NCBI RefSeq assembly: GCF_024713945.1
Contig: NC_134678.1
Location: 8,060,001 to 8,124,000, forward strand
Direction of reading: 5' to 3'
Source: Dermatophagoides farinae
Taxonomy: Eukaryota > Arthropoda > Arachnida > Sarcoptiformes > Pyroglyphidae
Length of the DNA: 64,000 nucleotides
The notes under the pieces were generated by a model that was given only the letters and a program-made list of their open reading frames with translations, was not told the DNA's origin and did no database searches. Positions 13,717 to 30,527 of this stretch are shown in pieces. Each line of letters opens with the position of its first letter. The stretch's first letter is position 1. The position numbers and the translations under genes were made by a program.

Positions 13717-14311
13717 ATAGACATATATTTGTGAATGTAAATAGAATTTTTTTTCCGTCTCCAATTTTATCATATTACGGATTTATTTTTTCCGGATGCT
13801 TGATTCGAAACAATCAAATCATACCAATACATGACATTCATTCATCCATATAAACACAATTTGATTATATCGATAATAATGATGATTTTTCATCATCATC
13901 ATCATCATTACATTTGAGCAAATATTTTCATTGTTCACAAATAAATAAATAAACAAAACAAAACAAAACAAAAAATAACGATGATGACATAACAAGAGAG
14001 GGCAATGAAGAACATTCCATATGAAATTTATTCATGCAGAATTCGAGAATTTACTTTTAGATTACCAGTTCACTTTTGATTTTGTGCCTATATGTGTCTA
14101 TTGTGTTATTGAACTAGATGAAAGAAAAAGAAAAGATTAAACATAAATTGAATTGAATATTTCATCAAAAAGGAAGGATTCATTTATTATTTATTAATGG
14201 CAATGTGCACAACTCGAATGTGGTTTAGTGACAATGAGTTGATAATGGATATGATTTGATGAAATTAAAAAAAAATATAAATAAACAACAATATAACAAA
14301 AATTTAAAAAA

Positions 14312-14410
14312 TCAAAATTCAACATATGCCCCAGCATTATCAATACATTTCTGCAATCGCTTGGGAACATCATGCACTGCTCTTCGGAGGAAATCTTCCG
14401 GTACTGAATC
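14312..14410 (-). mobile_element. mariner/Tc1-type transposase, C-terminal relic
   Basis: On the minus strand, 32 codons followed by TGA read SVPEDFLRRAVHDVPKRLQ, then KCIDNAGAYVEF and a stop. The pattern VP..L..R.V..VP.RLQKCI.N.G.YVEF followed by stop is the usual C-terminal end of mariner transposases. The upstream catalytic DDE/D region is absent and the frame is not continued, so this is a dead fragment. No terminal inverted repeats were seen next to it. Confidence 0.75.
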
Positions 14411-17400
14411 TAAAACGGAATATTTATACAAAATAAAAGTTCAAACACAGCAAGGTGGATTTTCTGTTTGTTATTCACAGATGGATCATTGATTCATGAC
14501 AGACTTGATATACTTTATGAAATACGTCAAACAACAACAATGTCGACAACAAAAGCAACATAAAAATAATGTAAATGCAAATTCTGAAAGGGAATTATTA
14601 TTGTCTTATATATAAGCAAATACAAAATACAATTCACAAGTTATGTATCATCAATGAATCATCTGAATTGTACATAATGTATTAAATGGGATGTAAATTA
14701 TTATTATTCTGTTATTAGGAAACTTTTCGACATTGAAATTATTTAGTTGTTTTTTATGAAAGAAATTATCATTACATTTATTTCATTTCATTGAATGATT
14801 ATCCTGAAATTTTCTTTTATGGCTTATTGTTTTTTATTTCGTTTATCTCATTATTTATTTTGCTTCATTCACCATTCAGTACACGATTGATAATCACACA
14901 CACACACAAAAGACACATATATACATTTTAAGGCAATGGCAAATGGTTCAATAGATAAGAATTGAAACTCGAGAGAAATAAAACAAACATAAAAGAAAAG
15001 ATACACCCACTAGGTAAAACATTACCAGAATGAAATCGAAAAACAAAAACCAAAACATTGATGGAATTTCCAATCAAAACCTTGAGAAAAAATAATAAAA
15101 AGGACTAAGAATTAGAATTGAAAAAAATTCTGCTTTTTTGGTCATTAATATCGAAATATTTTTTTCTTGGTTGATCGCCGTCATATACCAACTACTAATA
15201 GCATTAATTATTCAAATTGAATATCTTTGTTGGTTTTTTTTCTTTGTTTTCATTTAATTATTCAGCCCATCCATACACATACAAACACACGTGCCTTTTG
15301 TTATTGAAAATGCTACAAGAGAGAAAAAATAAGAGAAGATGCTTTTTTGAATTATTATTATTATCATTATTTCAAGATAAAAAATGCATTCACACACACT
15401 AATAATATTACTTGGAGAAAAAATGCCAAAACCAAAAAAAAAATGAATGAATCAAAATCTCAAGATGACTAAAAATGCGTTTGCCAGAAACCAGAAAAAT
15501 CCATCAATATCCTTGATTGCTGGAGAACATACATTCTATATATACAATGAAAGTTGTTTGCATTCAAGTATCAAAATTTAATCATACAATAACCAAAACA
15601 AGGAATTAAGACAAGTTCAATACTAAAAATCAAGAGAAGGAAAAAACTATGAAACTATTATTTTTTGAAAGATGGAAACGGAAATCTATTCCATCATTTA
15701 TTTCATCTTCATTATTCAGTAGATAACGAAAAAAACGTGAAATTCTATAGGCATCAATAATACAAACACGAACAAATGCTATGAGTTTAATCAACAGCAA
15801 ACAAAGCGAAAAAAACAAAACCCTCAGTTATCAAAGTTTGAAAACACACACACACACAAAGATCAAGAAGATGATGATGGCCAAGAGCCGAATATAAAAT
15901 TAATAATCATCAAAATGGAATGTTGTACTTTTGGGTGGATGATAAGGCGAGAGGGAGAGGGTGAGGGAGATAATAATAAAACTTTCATTCCGATAATGTT
16001 GTTGTCGAGGTCCAATGGGCCTTGTATTGCTGTGGCAAATGGTAGTGGAAAAAAAACTTATATACCAAAGGCTAATAATGATGATTACAAATCAAATTTC
16101 AATGGTCATAATCATCTTGATGTTTATGCGAGAAAAAAAGGACATATATGAATAATGAACAACAACAACAACGAAATACACAAAAATCATCATCTACAAA
16201 TAAACAGAAGTGAAATCCCTATGGATGAGAAAAAATATCATCTGATGAGATAGATGAAAAGAAAAAACTTGATAAAGAATTTTTTCCAAAGAAAACATAA
16301 TGTACGTAAGTAATTATAATGAATAAATAATTGAGATAAAGAGAGAGAGAGAAAGACAAAAAAACGCAAGGACTAATGTGAAAAATATTTCAAATGAAAA
16401 AAAATTCATAAAATATATACATTTCTCTCTCTTTCTCTCGCTAAATTGTTCTATAATTTTAGAGGATTCTATAGAATCAATATTGAAAATGTATTCATCA
16501 TCGATATATATAGAATTGTATTGCATCATATTACGCGTTCAATTTCATAAATATTGATTGCATGTAATTTGGTAATTATTCAAGTCAATTTTTGCATCTC
16601 CATCAAAAAAAACCAAACCATTAATGTGACTCTACAGGGCTGAATAAAAAAATTGACAATGTTGCCTTCGCTAATGGTGGACACATTCGAATTGAAAATA
16701 AAAAAATTCGAAACCCATCGGAAAATGGTTTTCATTTTATAATTTTTCTAGGCTTGAAAAGTAAAATTTTTTTAAAAAAAAAATAAAACATTTGGAATTT
16801 TTTTTATTTTTGCATAAAATGTATCATAATAATCCAGGCACACAGACATTAACATTACTATATTAACATCAAAACTGAAATTATTTCAGTTCCAAATGGG
16901 TTATTTTTTTGCTTTTTTATTTTTATTTTTTTTGAAACTTTTTTCTGGAATAAAATTGCAATTAGTGAGCATGAACTTATACACTTCACGCGCCCTGAAC
17001 AGGTGTTTTGGTTTCATTTTCTGGTCAATGGAACGAAAAATTCCAAAGAATCAGTCAAATTTAATTTTCAATCAAATAATAAGCAACCGGAATTGTAATG
17101 CTGCAAGAATCTATACAAAACGAAAGAATTTCATTCTTTTCTTCCATAAACTTGAAGTTCATGAACTTGAATTAGATAATTAATTTCGCTTGTAGAGCTT
17201 CATTAGGCAAAAAAAACCTTTTCATTCAATTTAATTTTTTGTAACTATTTTTGGCTTTAACGAAAATCTCATCATTGACGAAATAAGATGAAACGATAAC
17301 AAACGAAAGAAAAACGATTTGTTCGTTTGTGTTTCATCATTTAGAGTGGAAAAAAGTTTCAAAAAAAAATTAAATTGCTTCCAAGAATGGATTATCAATG

Positions 17401-18278
17401 CGCAAACACATGATTACGTTCCAACAGCCGGATAAATGTCAATCGATTTGACAATCATTTTTTTTGTTCAACTAATTCTCTAACTCATCCAACCATTATT
17501 TATTTTCATATATTTTCAGTTCATCGACCGATTAGAAATAAAACTTGATTAATCCGATTCTTCTATCGTGGTTAAAATCAATTATCTTTACAAAAAAAAA
17601 GTTGATACAATGAAACAATTGAAATGTTTTCTGTGCGTAGGCAATGGGCGAATGTCATGAACTATCAGGCAAAAGAAGAAAAACGTTAATTCAACCCTTT
17701 TCTATCTTGTTTCCAATAATGTAATCTTGTATTATTATCGCTATAATCTTTTTTCACTAATTCACATCTCATTTCATTTTGGAAAAAAGAAACTTTTCAA
17801 AAGAAAAAAAATTCCAAAAGCATTCACTGCATTCTTCTATATAAAATACAACAAGAAATAATGATGATAATTTCATTCGAAAAAAGAAAAAATAATGTCA
17901 TTCGGTTATTATCTGGTAAACATGCGAAAAAATGTGCATGTGCATCATATACAAAATAGTTGGCCATCTATCCAAGCATGAAAAAAATGATTTATCTCTA
18001 TTTTATCCGGAATAAAAAAAATTTAAAATTTTTTCACTATTCTATTTCTACCAACATTCATCATTTGTTGTTGTTATTATTATACAAAAGTCAAATGATG
18101 ATAAAAAAATTCTTTAAATTCTTGAATTTCAATACAATGAAACGATTAAAGTTTGTTTTCCAAAACATTGATAAATAAAAAAAAAGTCAAATTCATATAT
18201 CACTCTACCACTTTCTCTCCTTATCTATGTGAAAATCATCATCCTGTAGAAAAAAATAAATTTACCCTTGACGGTAAG
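14411..18278. other. Gene-free A/T-rich DNA
   Basis: No recognisable gene. It contains CA and GA microsatellite pieces, poly-A/T and CAT runs. There is one unusually G-rich open frame at 15915-16151, listed separately. A less AT-rich stretch near 16980-17040 is open in one frame but carries no family signature. Confidence 0.45.
15915..16151 (+). CDS. Possible small hypothetical protein (78 aa)
   Basis: ATG in a good context (AAAATGG) opens a 78-codon frame ending TGA. The first half is G-rich (REGEGEGD), then LLSRSNGPCIAVANGSGKK, then an Asn/His-rich tail. No signal peptide, membrane helix or family motif is evident. The opposite strand is also open over much of the same interval, so the evidence for coding is only composition plus start context. 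Could be a chance frame in a purine-rich tract. Confidence 0.15.
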   Translation: MECCTFGWMIRREGEGEGDNNKTFIPIMLLSRSNGPCIAVANGSGKKTYIPKANNDDYKSNFNGHNHLDVYARKKGHI

Positions 18279-18380
18279 TTAGCCGCACGCATGACCCAGG
18301 TTGAGCATTTCGTGATAAAAGCGGTGGTGAGCAGCAGCTCGTGAGCGTTTTCCTATAGTCTCTTCTGACGTGATTTTCAT
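18279..18380 (-). CDS. Possible 33-residue micro-ORF in a compositionally distinct island
   Basis: In DNA that is otherwise about one quarter G+C, roughly 18262-18370 is close to balanced. On the minus strand an ATG (18380) in context GCAAATGA opens 33 codons ending TAA: MKITSEETIGKRSRAAAHH, then RFYHEMLNLGHACG. It uses codons with mixed third positions and contains a Lys-Arg pair. On the plus strand the same island has a strong donor-like GACGGTAAGTTAG at 18270, with an acceptor-like CCTGTAG 24 bases before, so a plus-strand microexon is an alternative. No family recognised. Confidence 0.2.
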   Translation of the reverse strand: MKITSEETIGKRSRAAAHHRFYHEMLNLGHACG

Positions 18381-22761
<4,381 letters not shown>

Positions 22762-23037
22762 TTTTTTCATTTCGTTTCCGAAACAATTAATCAACTATTT
22801 TCATGTTTTTCACAATTTACCGATCAAAATGATTTCCGGTTTACATTCAATTGTGAACAAATGATCGAATATGAATGGCCGCGGTCAGATTGGTATTGTT
22901 CTGATTTTCGTTATACAATCATTTTTTCATTGTTGATTGGAAAAACATTACCATTCACAATGAGGCAAGTGTATGCTATTTGGCAATGTCGATTTCTTTT
23001 CATTTGTTTCTTTTTCATTTATTCATTCATTTCATAG
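22762..23037 (+). other. Exon-like open segment, unidentified
   Basis: 91 codons without a stop and without an upstream ATG. The middle reads QFTDQNDFRFTFNCEQMIEY, then EWPRSDWYCSDFRYTI, followed by hydrophobic residues. The Trp/Tyr/Cys-rich middle and its higher G+C look more like protein than the surrounding DNA. Nearby segments (22580-22670 and 23440-23590 plus) are also codon-like, but in frames that do not join by obvious splice sites. It may be part of an unseen or decayed gene. Confidence 0.2.
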
Positions 23038-26000
23038 AATCAGCAAGACGAAAGAAGAAAATTTCTGATTTAGAAAAGAATTTTCTAAATTTAGCAATGT
23101 CAAACTTTAGAAAAAAGAAATTTTTTACTTCAAAAATATTATTGTTGTTTGCCACCAATTATGAAGGGGGTGAATGAAAAAATGAAATGTCAACCTAATG
23201 TTTCAAACGGTGTGACAACAATTCGACATGAAAAGAAAATTTTTCTTGTGATCAAATTGAATTATAATTGACAATATAATGAACAATCGGCATTTCTTTT
23301 TTTATTTATTTTGAGAACAAACATTAATGCCGTTCATCATCATCATCATCATTTTCTTATGAATTTGATCATTATTCTTATCATTCACATTCATACATTT
23401 CTAAATTGAAAAAAGTAAATATCATTTCCAGAATTTATTGCGTCCCGATTCGTCATCATCATCATCATCATCATCATCGTTACGTCAAACATATTTAAAT
23501 AGGCAAGAATTAAAAAGAAGAAAAAACTCAGTTTTCCCCGAAAATGACAACGAACGAGGAAGTGAAAAAAATGGAACAGAATGATCCGAGAAAAAAAGAA
23601 TCGCTCTTGGAATTCAATAATAATAATAATTTCCACCGACATCTTTGTTTCTGTTCATGGCGCACAGAACAAAAAGATTCGTTTAATTAAATCAGTATTA
23701 AATCGTTTTAACACACTCATGAAAAAGTCGAATCCATGAAATACTGTAATATGAAAATTCTGCACCATTTTTTGAAAATAAATCATTCCAATTGAATATA
23801 TATTGAGACATAAATTTATAATGATGAATTGTCATTAAATGCCATTAACCGTTATTAACATTTGTATGATGATGATGACATTAATCGTTGCTTTTTCGTT
23901 TTCATAAGAAAAACAGCTACAAATCAAATGAATGAAATTTATTCAGAAAAATGAAAAATGAAGATCATCGTTATCATTATCATCAACGATCGATTTCACA
24001 CACAAACACCAAATCATATGATAAACGGCGTTTACGATTCTCTCTCGTGCCATTATGCAAAAAAAATTGTCAAGAGCACTTTGTCAGTGTTTTTCCTTGG
24101 AAATTATTTGATTCATGAATTTCTCTCATCGTATAGTAATAAAATATGGGAATAAAGACAACTACAACAACAAAAGAAAAGAAAAACCATTGAATTCAAT
24201 GACACTCAATGGTGGATCCATTCAAAATTGTCATTAAATATTTATATCGCAATGTATATGATATGCACAATTCCATTATAAAGTCATAGCATGAATTGTA
24301 TTGAAATCGATAAATTTTCGAATTTTTTAAACGCTTTTTAATATCCATTATCAATGGAAAATAAAATTTTCGATTAATGATCTTAATGAAGAAAAACATA
24401 AAAACGAAACAAATACATTTCATCATATCATGTGATTCATCATCATCGTTATAACGTTGTCGTCGTACTCAAAATATTTAATTTCCGATTGACAAGTCAA
24501 TGCAATGTATTTTCATTATTAGAGACCAGAGACAGTGCTGTTATCAAAACATTTCTATTGACATGAATAAATGATTTTCTACATGAATATTTTCCTTAGA
24601 ATTCCTTTTTTCTTGTCGATTCTTTTTCAAATTCTTTGAATTTTACAAATTCAATGACAACAACAACAACAACAACGATAACAATCACCGAAAAAAGCAT
24701 TTCAAACATTTCATTCAAATAACAACAACAACAACAACCAACGCATAAAAAAAACAATTCAACTTTGTTGGCCATATGTTGTTTGTTGTTTTTATCATGT
24801 GTTTCATTCATTCATTCATCACCAACATCATTTTGTTCAGTGAAAAAGTCTTGTTTTTTCAACCGGACAATCAAACACCAAAAAAAGTACAATTCCATTA
24901 GTGGTGTAGTGAAACAAAACAAAACAAAACAAAAAAAATATCCGATCACTTGATGCTGTATACGTAAGCCAATTTTAGAATTTAATTCAATTCGAAGCCT
25001 TTTCTGGTTTTTTTGTTTAATATTTCCCGTCATTGTCGATTTTTACCCTCCTCTTGCACTCATCCCCAAATCATCAATAGACTGTGGAAAAAGAAATTTT
25101 CTTTAGAAAAAGAAAAATTTTTGATAAAAATTCGAATGACAAACATTTTTTGATTCTGATGGCCATTGTTCAATGTGATTTTCTCGCTTGACAACAACAA
25201 CAACATCATCAACAACAACATCAACAATGAGAGAAAATCATGAAAAAAGTGTCATTTCCTGGAAATCCATTTATTTAAAAAATGGAAAAAAATCGAAAGA
25301 AAAAGAATTGAAAAATAACATCTTTTTTCATTGGCACGATCCATATTTTTTTCATAAATATTGAATCGGAAAAATAAATTTTTTTCGTTCGTTAACGATA
25401 AGGAATTCACTTGATTTGCCCATTGGGAAAAAATCGGTATGTATATGATTCATTAGAATTTTCATTTCATTTTGTTTTACATTTTTCTTCCAGCTTAAGA
25501 ATGGATGAATTTTGAAACAGAATTTCGTGCATCGAATTTTTTTTTCGTTTTGTTCTTTCTCACCATATTCAGGAGATAATCGAGATGAACAATTAATCAT
25601 TTTTTATCTTTTTTCTAATGTTTATTATACGTGAAATGATTTTCAACACAAATCCGCAACACTCACTCATCATCAATCGATATGGGAAAAATTATTCAAG
25701 TGAAAAATGAAATGATATCTTCTTGGTTTTGCTATTGGACATTTGGCTACACACAATCCACATATTGAATTTATTGTTATCGATAAAAAAGAAAACTTTT
25801 GCATCTTTATTGACACCAACTTTTGATGATGATGAGAAAAATGTGAAAAAGTGATTTATATTTTTAAAGACCTTTTTTAAAGATTGAGTGAAATCAAAGA
25901 CTTTGAAAATAATTCTTTTCAAGTTTTCAAGCGATTTGGAAAGAATGAAAATTCACTTTCTTCGTATTGTTGCTGTTGTCTATCTTTTGTGAAGCTTGAT

Positions 26001-27916
26001 TGATTCTTTTCATGCATTAGGAATTTTCATATATTTTTTTTGCCAAATTGAAAATCAAGACAAAAAGAGCATTCGAATTCGTCGAATATAAAAAACCGGA
26101 GATCCTGAATTTTTTTTTGAAGCTTAGCAAAAATGGAATTTTTCATTCTACAGACAATTTAAATCAATGAAAAATAGATTGGCATCACTGACTCGTCAAC
26201 AACAGTGAACAACAACACCATAAATGGCACAATTATCATCATCATTTATTATTGGCCATCAAAATATAAAACAGAAACCTTTTTCTTTTACCATATACAT
26301 CGACATTGTTATTTAACGGATCGATGATTAGATCCTGCTGCTGTCGCTGGTAGACAAATGATTAGTATAACAGAAAAAAATTGGAACAAAAAACAAAGAT
26401 AACCGACAACAACAGAAAAAAATTGATAACCGTATCGAAACGATGATGATGATGATAATGATGATGAAAAAACGGGGATTTTTAAACTATGGTTCAATGA
26501 CGATAATGATGATGATGATGATGATCGAATCTTTGAAATGATTTTTAATTACAATTTAGAGAACAGAAAAAGAAACTATCAAAATCTTTGAAATTATTTG
26601 ACTGAAAGTGAATCTAGTAATTTTTTTCTTTCTCCGTCAAGATATGATCATCATCGGTCGGTTGGTATAATGAAATCGATAACAACAACAATTACGACAA
26701 CAGCTGCTTTGTTTTTTTTTCACTTATTGATAATGAACCAATGAATTGAATAATTTGAATTTTTTTTCAACAACAACGACGACGATGATGAAGAAAAAAC
26801 TGATTTTTTCGGGTAAAGAGTTGATTATTTATTTTTTTTGGCCAATTTGTTTTTCGTTGATTTCACAATTTTTTCTCTATTCATTTAACAGTGACAACAG
26901 CCGTTGTTTCTACTTGAAATGAAATGAATGAAAAAAATTCTTAAAAGTTAAAAAACTCCGTTACGCACAGAAAAACAAATGGAGAAGGAGAAAGCCAAAA
27001 GTATAAAATTCTTGGAATCAACGATGGTTGGTGGATTGAATGAGTGAGTTAATTTTTAAAACTTTTTTTTGCCGCTTTTGTACCATGTAATTATCGTTGT
27101 TGTTGCTATAAATTGATTCATTCAAATCGATTAATGTGCGGTGATTGAATTGCCATTATTTTTGTTCGATGATAATGTTAATCGATTGACATTTTGTGTT
27201 TGGCTGACAGACAGATTGTGTGTGTGTTTCTGAATTCAAATGACAATTGTTCAATGTTTTTATCGTAAAAAAATTCAATTTTCAATAGCTAAATGAATCA
27301 AAGAGATATTTGAAACGAAAAAGTGAAATTGTTACCTCCAAAAAAAAAAACGATGATAAATTAACAACAACAATGAAAAAGACTGATGATGATGATCAAC
27401 AAGTTTGGTGAATGATTGACTTGACTTGAAGATGAATGAATGACACTGACAAACAATTGGATCATTACCAAATGTGTGATTGACATTTTTGTTTTTCTTC
27501 ATATATAGATAGAAACATAATAATTTGAAACCATGAAAATTGTGTCTGAAACCTGTACAATGGCACAATTTGATGGCCATCTCCAGTAACAGCGACCAAA
27601 TGATCATCACCAGTTTTTTGTTGTTCGTTATTTATTTGTGCAATGATGAGTGTCACACTAGTATTTAGATCTTTTATCTTTATTTATTATTCCATATGTG
27701 ATTTTGTTATCTTTATTTTATTTAGACGAAAAAAATTACCGAAAAAAATGAAAATTGACATTTTACAATGAGAGACATGTGTGTGTGTTATTGTGTTTTT
27801 GTGTCATTCATTCAGTCAGTCAATAAGTTAGTTTAGTTTGAATGTCGATGATCCCGATGAAACATGTGAACAACAGCGACAGCAACGGTAAATGAGGGGA
27901 AGGGAAAAAATTCAAA
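23038..27916. other. Gene-free A/T-rich DNA
   Basis: CAT/ATG trinucleotide runs (for example 23455-23478 and 26441-26524), CAA runs and A/T homopolymers. A Ser-rich open segment after an acceptor-like TTTCCAG at 23434 is codon-like (RQTYLNRQELKRRKNSVF) but isolated. Nothing else supportable. Confidence 0.45.
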
Positions 27917-28087
27917 TTGATGATCATCATTCAATTTGTCTTGTCGAAAGTGACTTTTTTGTCTGTATGTCTGTGTTTTTTAAATAACGAAACAAAAACT
28001 TATTCGTTATTGATATCTAAAAACAAATTTTTTTCTTGCCATTCTTCATTTCATTTGTGGTCCTTTGGTGGTGGTGTTGTGAAAAAA

Positions 28088-28715
28088 ATGTTTTCATCAA
28101 AATTCTATTCATCATCATCAACATCATCATCATTGACAGTGACATTTCAAAAATCCACATGGTTAATAATAATAACAATAATTTTTTGTAGAATTCGATC
28201 ATCATCAACTATATTATTTGGTGGTGTAAAAATGGTACCGAAATTTCTACCAAGAGTTGTTGCTGGTTTCTATAGTTTACATCCAGCATATGAAACTGAT
28301 ATACCGGCACCAATTGCATCGATGGCGGCATCAAAACCAAAATTCGTTATCACTTCTGCTGCTTCAACATTTAGTCATAATAAAAATAACTATCAACAAT
28401 ATCCTGGTCAACAACAACAACAACAAATAGTGAAATATCATCATGAACCACCAATGATGGTCAAATATAGAAAACCAATAAATCATCAAAATCAATATAA
28501 AAAATATCACCAGATCAGACTTGATCCACATATCATCAATAATTACATGTTGCTTGCACGAAAATTGGCCATTTATTATGGAACGAAATATCAATATTCT
28601 GTTGATATACTCTATGTATGTTGATGATTGATTGATTCAAAGTTTTTTTCTTTATTCAAATTTATCATTTCTGTTGTTTTTTCAGGATCAAATTTTACGA
28701 ATCATGTTTGATTAA
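28088..28715 (+). CDS. Unidentified Gln/His/Tyr-rich protein with hydrophobic N-terminus
   Basis: Exon 28088-28615 joins exon 28686-28715 across a 70-base intron (TAT|GTATGT ... TTTTTTCAG|GAT, phase 0), ending DQILRIMFD and TAA. The start is uncertain. ATG 28088 gives a Ser-rich lead followed by a hydrophobic stretch (WLIIITIIFC) that could act as a signal or anchor. ATG 28232 gives MVPKFLPRVVAGFYSLHP. An acceptor-like TTTTTTGTAG at 28190 may mean the true start exon lies upstream. The body has a Gln run and many His and Tyr, then LDPHIINNYMLLARKLAIYY. AATAAA at 28827. Its 3' end faces that of the VAMP gene. No family recognised; could be a secreted or cuticular protein. Confidence 0.45.
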
Positions 28716-28963
28716 ATTGTAAGTGAAAATTATTCCATTTTTTTACAAAAATTAAAATTCCTGGCAGACACGGAATCGTATATGGAAAATATATAGCATA
28801 TTAGGGTAATAATCGAAAGAAAATCCAATAAAAAAAAATATCGAACCAGACAGCGGACACAACAACAAGATATGCGCAAACATGATCGGGTATCATTTCG
28901 AAGTTACTGAAACTAGAATTGAGAAAAAAGAAATAAAGTGAATTGACAATATCTATGTGCAAA

Positions 28964-29471
28964 TTACGAAAACATACCAATTATGATGATCAATATAATG
29001 GCCACAACAACACCGATAATAATGTTGAGCTTCATATTTTGCCACCACATTTTTCGTTGTACACGCCGAGCACCAGCACGAAATTCAGTAGAATATTCTG
29101 ATAAATGTTCTGAACGATCCTGTAAATTATCTAGATTTGATCCACGTTGCATTATTTTATCGATATTCATTTGCATTATATTCGATACTTCTTCAACATG
29201 TTCTTGAAGCCTTGATGATTGCAATGAAAAAAATTATGAAAATGTCCATTTACAATGTCCATTAGCATGTTAATATTACCTTTCTATTTTTTCCTCTTTT
29301 TTATTTTGTGTAGATGACGGCGATTCATCTGGGTTTTTCATCTATCGTACACAATTATAGAACGAAGAAAAAATCAGAAAAATTCTCAATTTTTTTCTCG
29401 AGTTCCAAACTTACGTTTACAGGTGTATATCCTCCTTCATTATTATTGCTGTTTGGTGCCGAAGAAGACAT
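28964..29471 (-). CDS. Synaptobrevin/VAMP family R-SNARE
   Basis: Three exons: 29471-29415, 29341-29280, 29210-28964 (TAA), phases 0 and 2, giving 121 residues. The N-terminus is short and polar (MSSSAPNSNNNEGGYTPVN, then MKNPDESPSS). The R-SNARE motif runs from about 40 to 98 (RLQEHVEEVSNIMQMNIDK) with the central Arg in MQRGSNLDNL. It is followed by KMWWQNMK at the membrane face and a C-terminal anchor of about 20 Val/Ile/Leu residues ending GMFS. Length and order match synaptobrevins, which sit on vesicles and zipper with syntaxin and SNAP-25 partners. Whether it is the neuronal or the ubiquitous paralogue cannot be told. A donor-like GGTATGT sits six codons before the stop; reading through it to TAA gives a normal VAMP tail, so no further exon is assumed. 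Confidence 0.9.
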
Positions 29472-29980
29472 TGTGATGTGTTTTTTATATCAAAACAAAA
29501 ATCAATTTTTATTCAAAGGAAGAAAATTGAGCAGCAACCAAAGTTTTCAAATTGTTGTTGTTGTCTTGTTCAATTTAACAAATAAAATCAATAAAATGAA
29601 ATGACAAAGCCGTTGTTGATCATCAAAGAAATATTTTTCAAAATTGATAACTTTCGTTTTATATGATATATACTTGATCAAATGCGAGAAGGAGTTACAT
29701 ACCATCTCCTCAAAAAAAAATTAAACATAAACAAAAAAACAAAAAAATATTGCAACCAAAAATACGAAAATACACATCTGTCAGTTGATGAAAGCGTCAT
29801 GCTTGTTATGTAGAGCACATTTTCTTGTTTTGATTTTTTGATTTCAAAAATTCTCGCCAATTATTTGAATAACAAAACATTTTGTTATCTTATCAATTAT
29901 CTTATTTATGAGCCATATAAGTCCTATCATTCGAATGGCATAGCAATGGATAAATAATCGAACTAGAGACAACAAAAACA
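29472..29980. promoter_or_regulatory. Divergent intergenic region, VAMP and Diedel-like gene
   Basis: About 510 bases between two start codons pointing away from each other, so it should hold both promoters and 5' untranslated regions. A/T-rich with no clear TATA or initiator that can be defended by eye. Confidence 0.4.
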
Positions 29981-30274
29981 ATGTCTAAACGAAAAATCTC
30001 AACGACGAATTTTCTTTGCCTAATAACTCTGGCCATGATTATAAAACCAAGTCAAGGATATTGTTGTCATCGTGTTCGTATCTATAATTGTTCTGGTACT
30101 GATGAATTACAAACATTGTGCCCAGATTGTACTGAACCAACACCATGGTGTGGTGTAACCGAATGTAATTTAATCGGTTGTAATTGTTTTGGTTGTCGTG
30201 AGCAAAAACAATACACACGAATCGATAATTTGGCCATAACCGATAATGATGATCCGATAAATCATTTTCAATGA
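29981..30274 (+). CDS. Diedel-like secreted cysteine-rich peptide
   Basis: Single exon, 97 residues. A signal peptide of about 26 residues (hydrophobic LCLITLAMII, then SQG) precedes a mature part with ten Cys (28, 29, 37, 47, 50, 57, 62, 67, 69, 72). It starts with a CC pair, CCHRVRIYNC, and has CGVTECNLIGCNCFGCR. A leading CC, a xCGxxxCNxxGCNC block and the small size are features of the Diedel family. In Drosophila Diedel is a secreted factor that damps immune-deficiency pathway signalling, and related genes occur in some insect DNA viruses. The family call is by pattern. The extra acidic tail after Cys72 is not needed for the fold. It is transcribed divergently from VAMP. Confidence 0.65.
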   Translation: MSKRKISTTNFLCLITLAMIIKPSQGYCCHRVRIYNCSGTDELQTLCPDCTEPTPWCGVTECNLIGCNCFGCREQKQYTRIDNLAITDNDDPINHFQ

Positions 30275-30527
30275 AAAAAGGAACCTAGAAGGAAGAAAAA
30301 AATTGTTTTGCAAATGATTTTATTTGAAAATTTATCGAGAAAAAGAATTTTTCTTCTAACTTCTACTACAAAAAATTTACGTAATTCTCTACAAGAATCA
30401 TTCAACTATTAATTTGATTTTTCGTTTGTTTTATTCAATAATGGAATTTTTTTGGTCGTCAACAAATTCATGATGATGATGAATTTTCAATGATGATTGA
30501 TGATGATTTTTTTGGTTTGAATTTAAT
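30275..30527. other. Convergent 3' spacer
   Basis: About 250 bases between the stop codons of the Diedel-like gene (+) and the secreted precursor (-). A/T-rich with GAT runs. No clear AATAAA follows the Diedel-like stop within this interval. Confidence 0.4.

Larger units (their letters stand above)
8805..14311. other. Gene-free A/T-rich DNA upstream of the GPCR
   Basis: No reading frame here has a recognisable domain or a convincing chain of splice-matched exons. It holds CAT/ATG runs, CA/GT microsatellites (10149-10168, a 20-base GT run) and A/T homopolymers. It also holds a small inverted repeat at 8987-9052 and one exon-like segment at 13523-13716. Untranslated first exons and promoter sequence of the minus-strand receptor would be expected in its left part but cannot be placed by eye. 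Confidence 0.5.
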
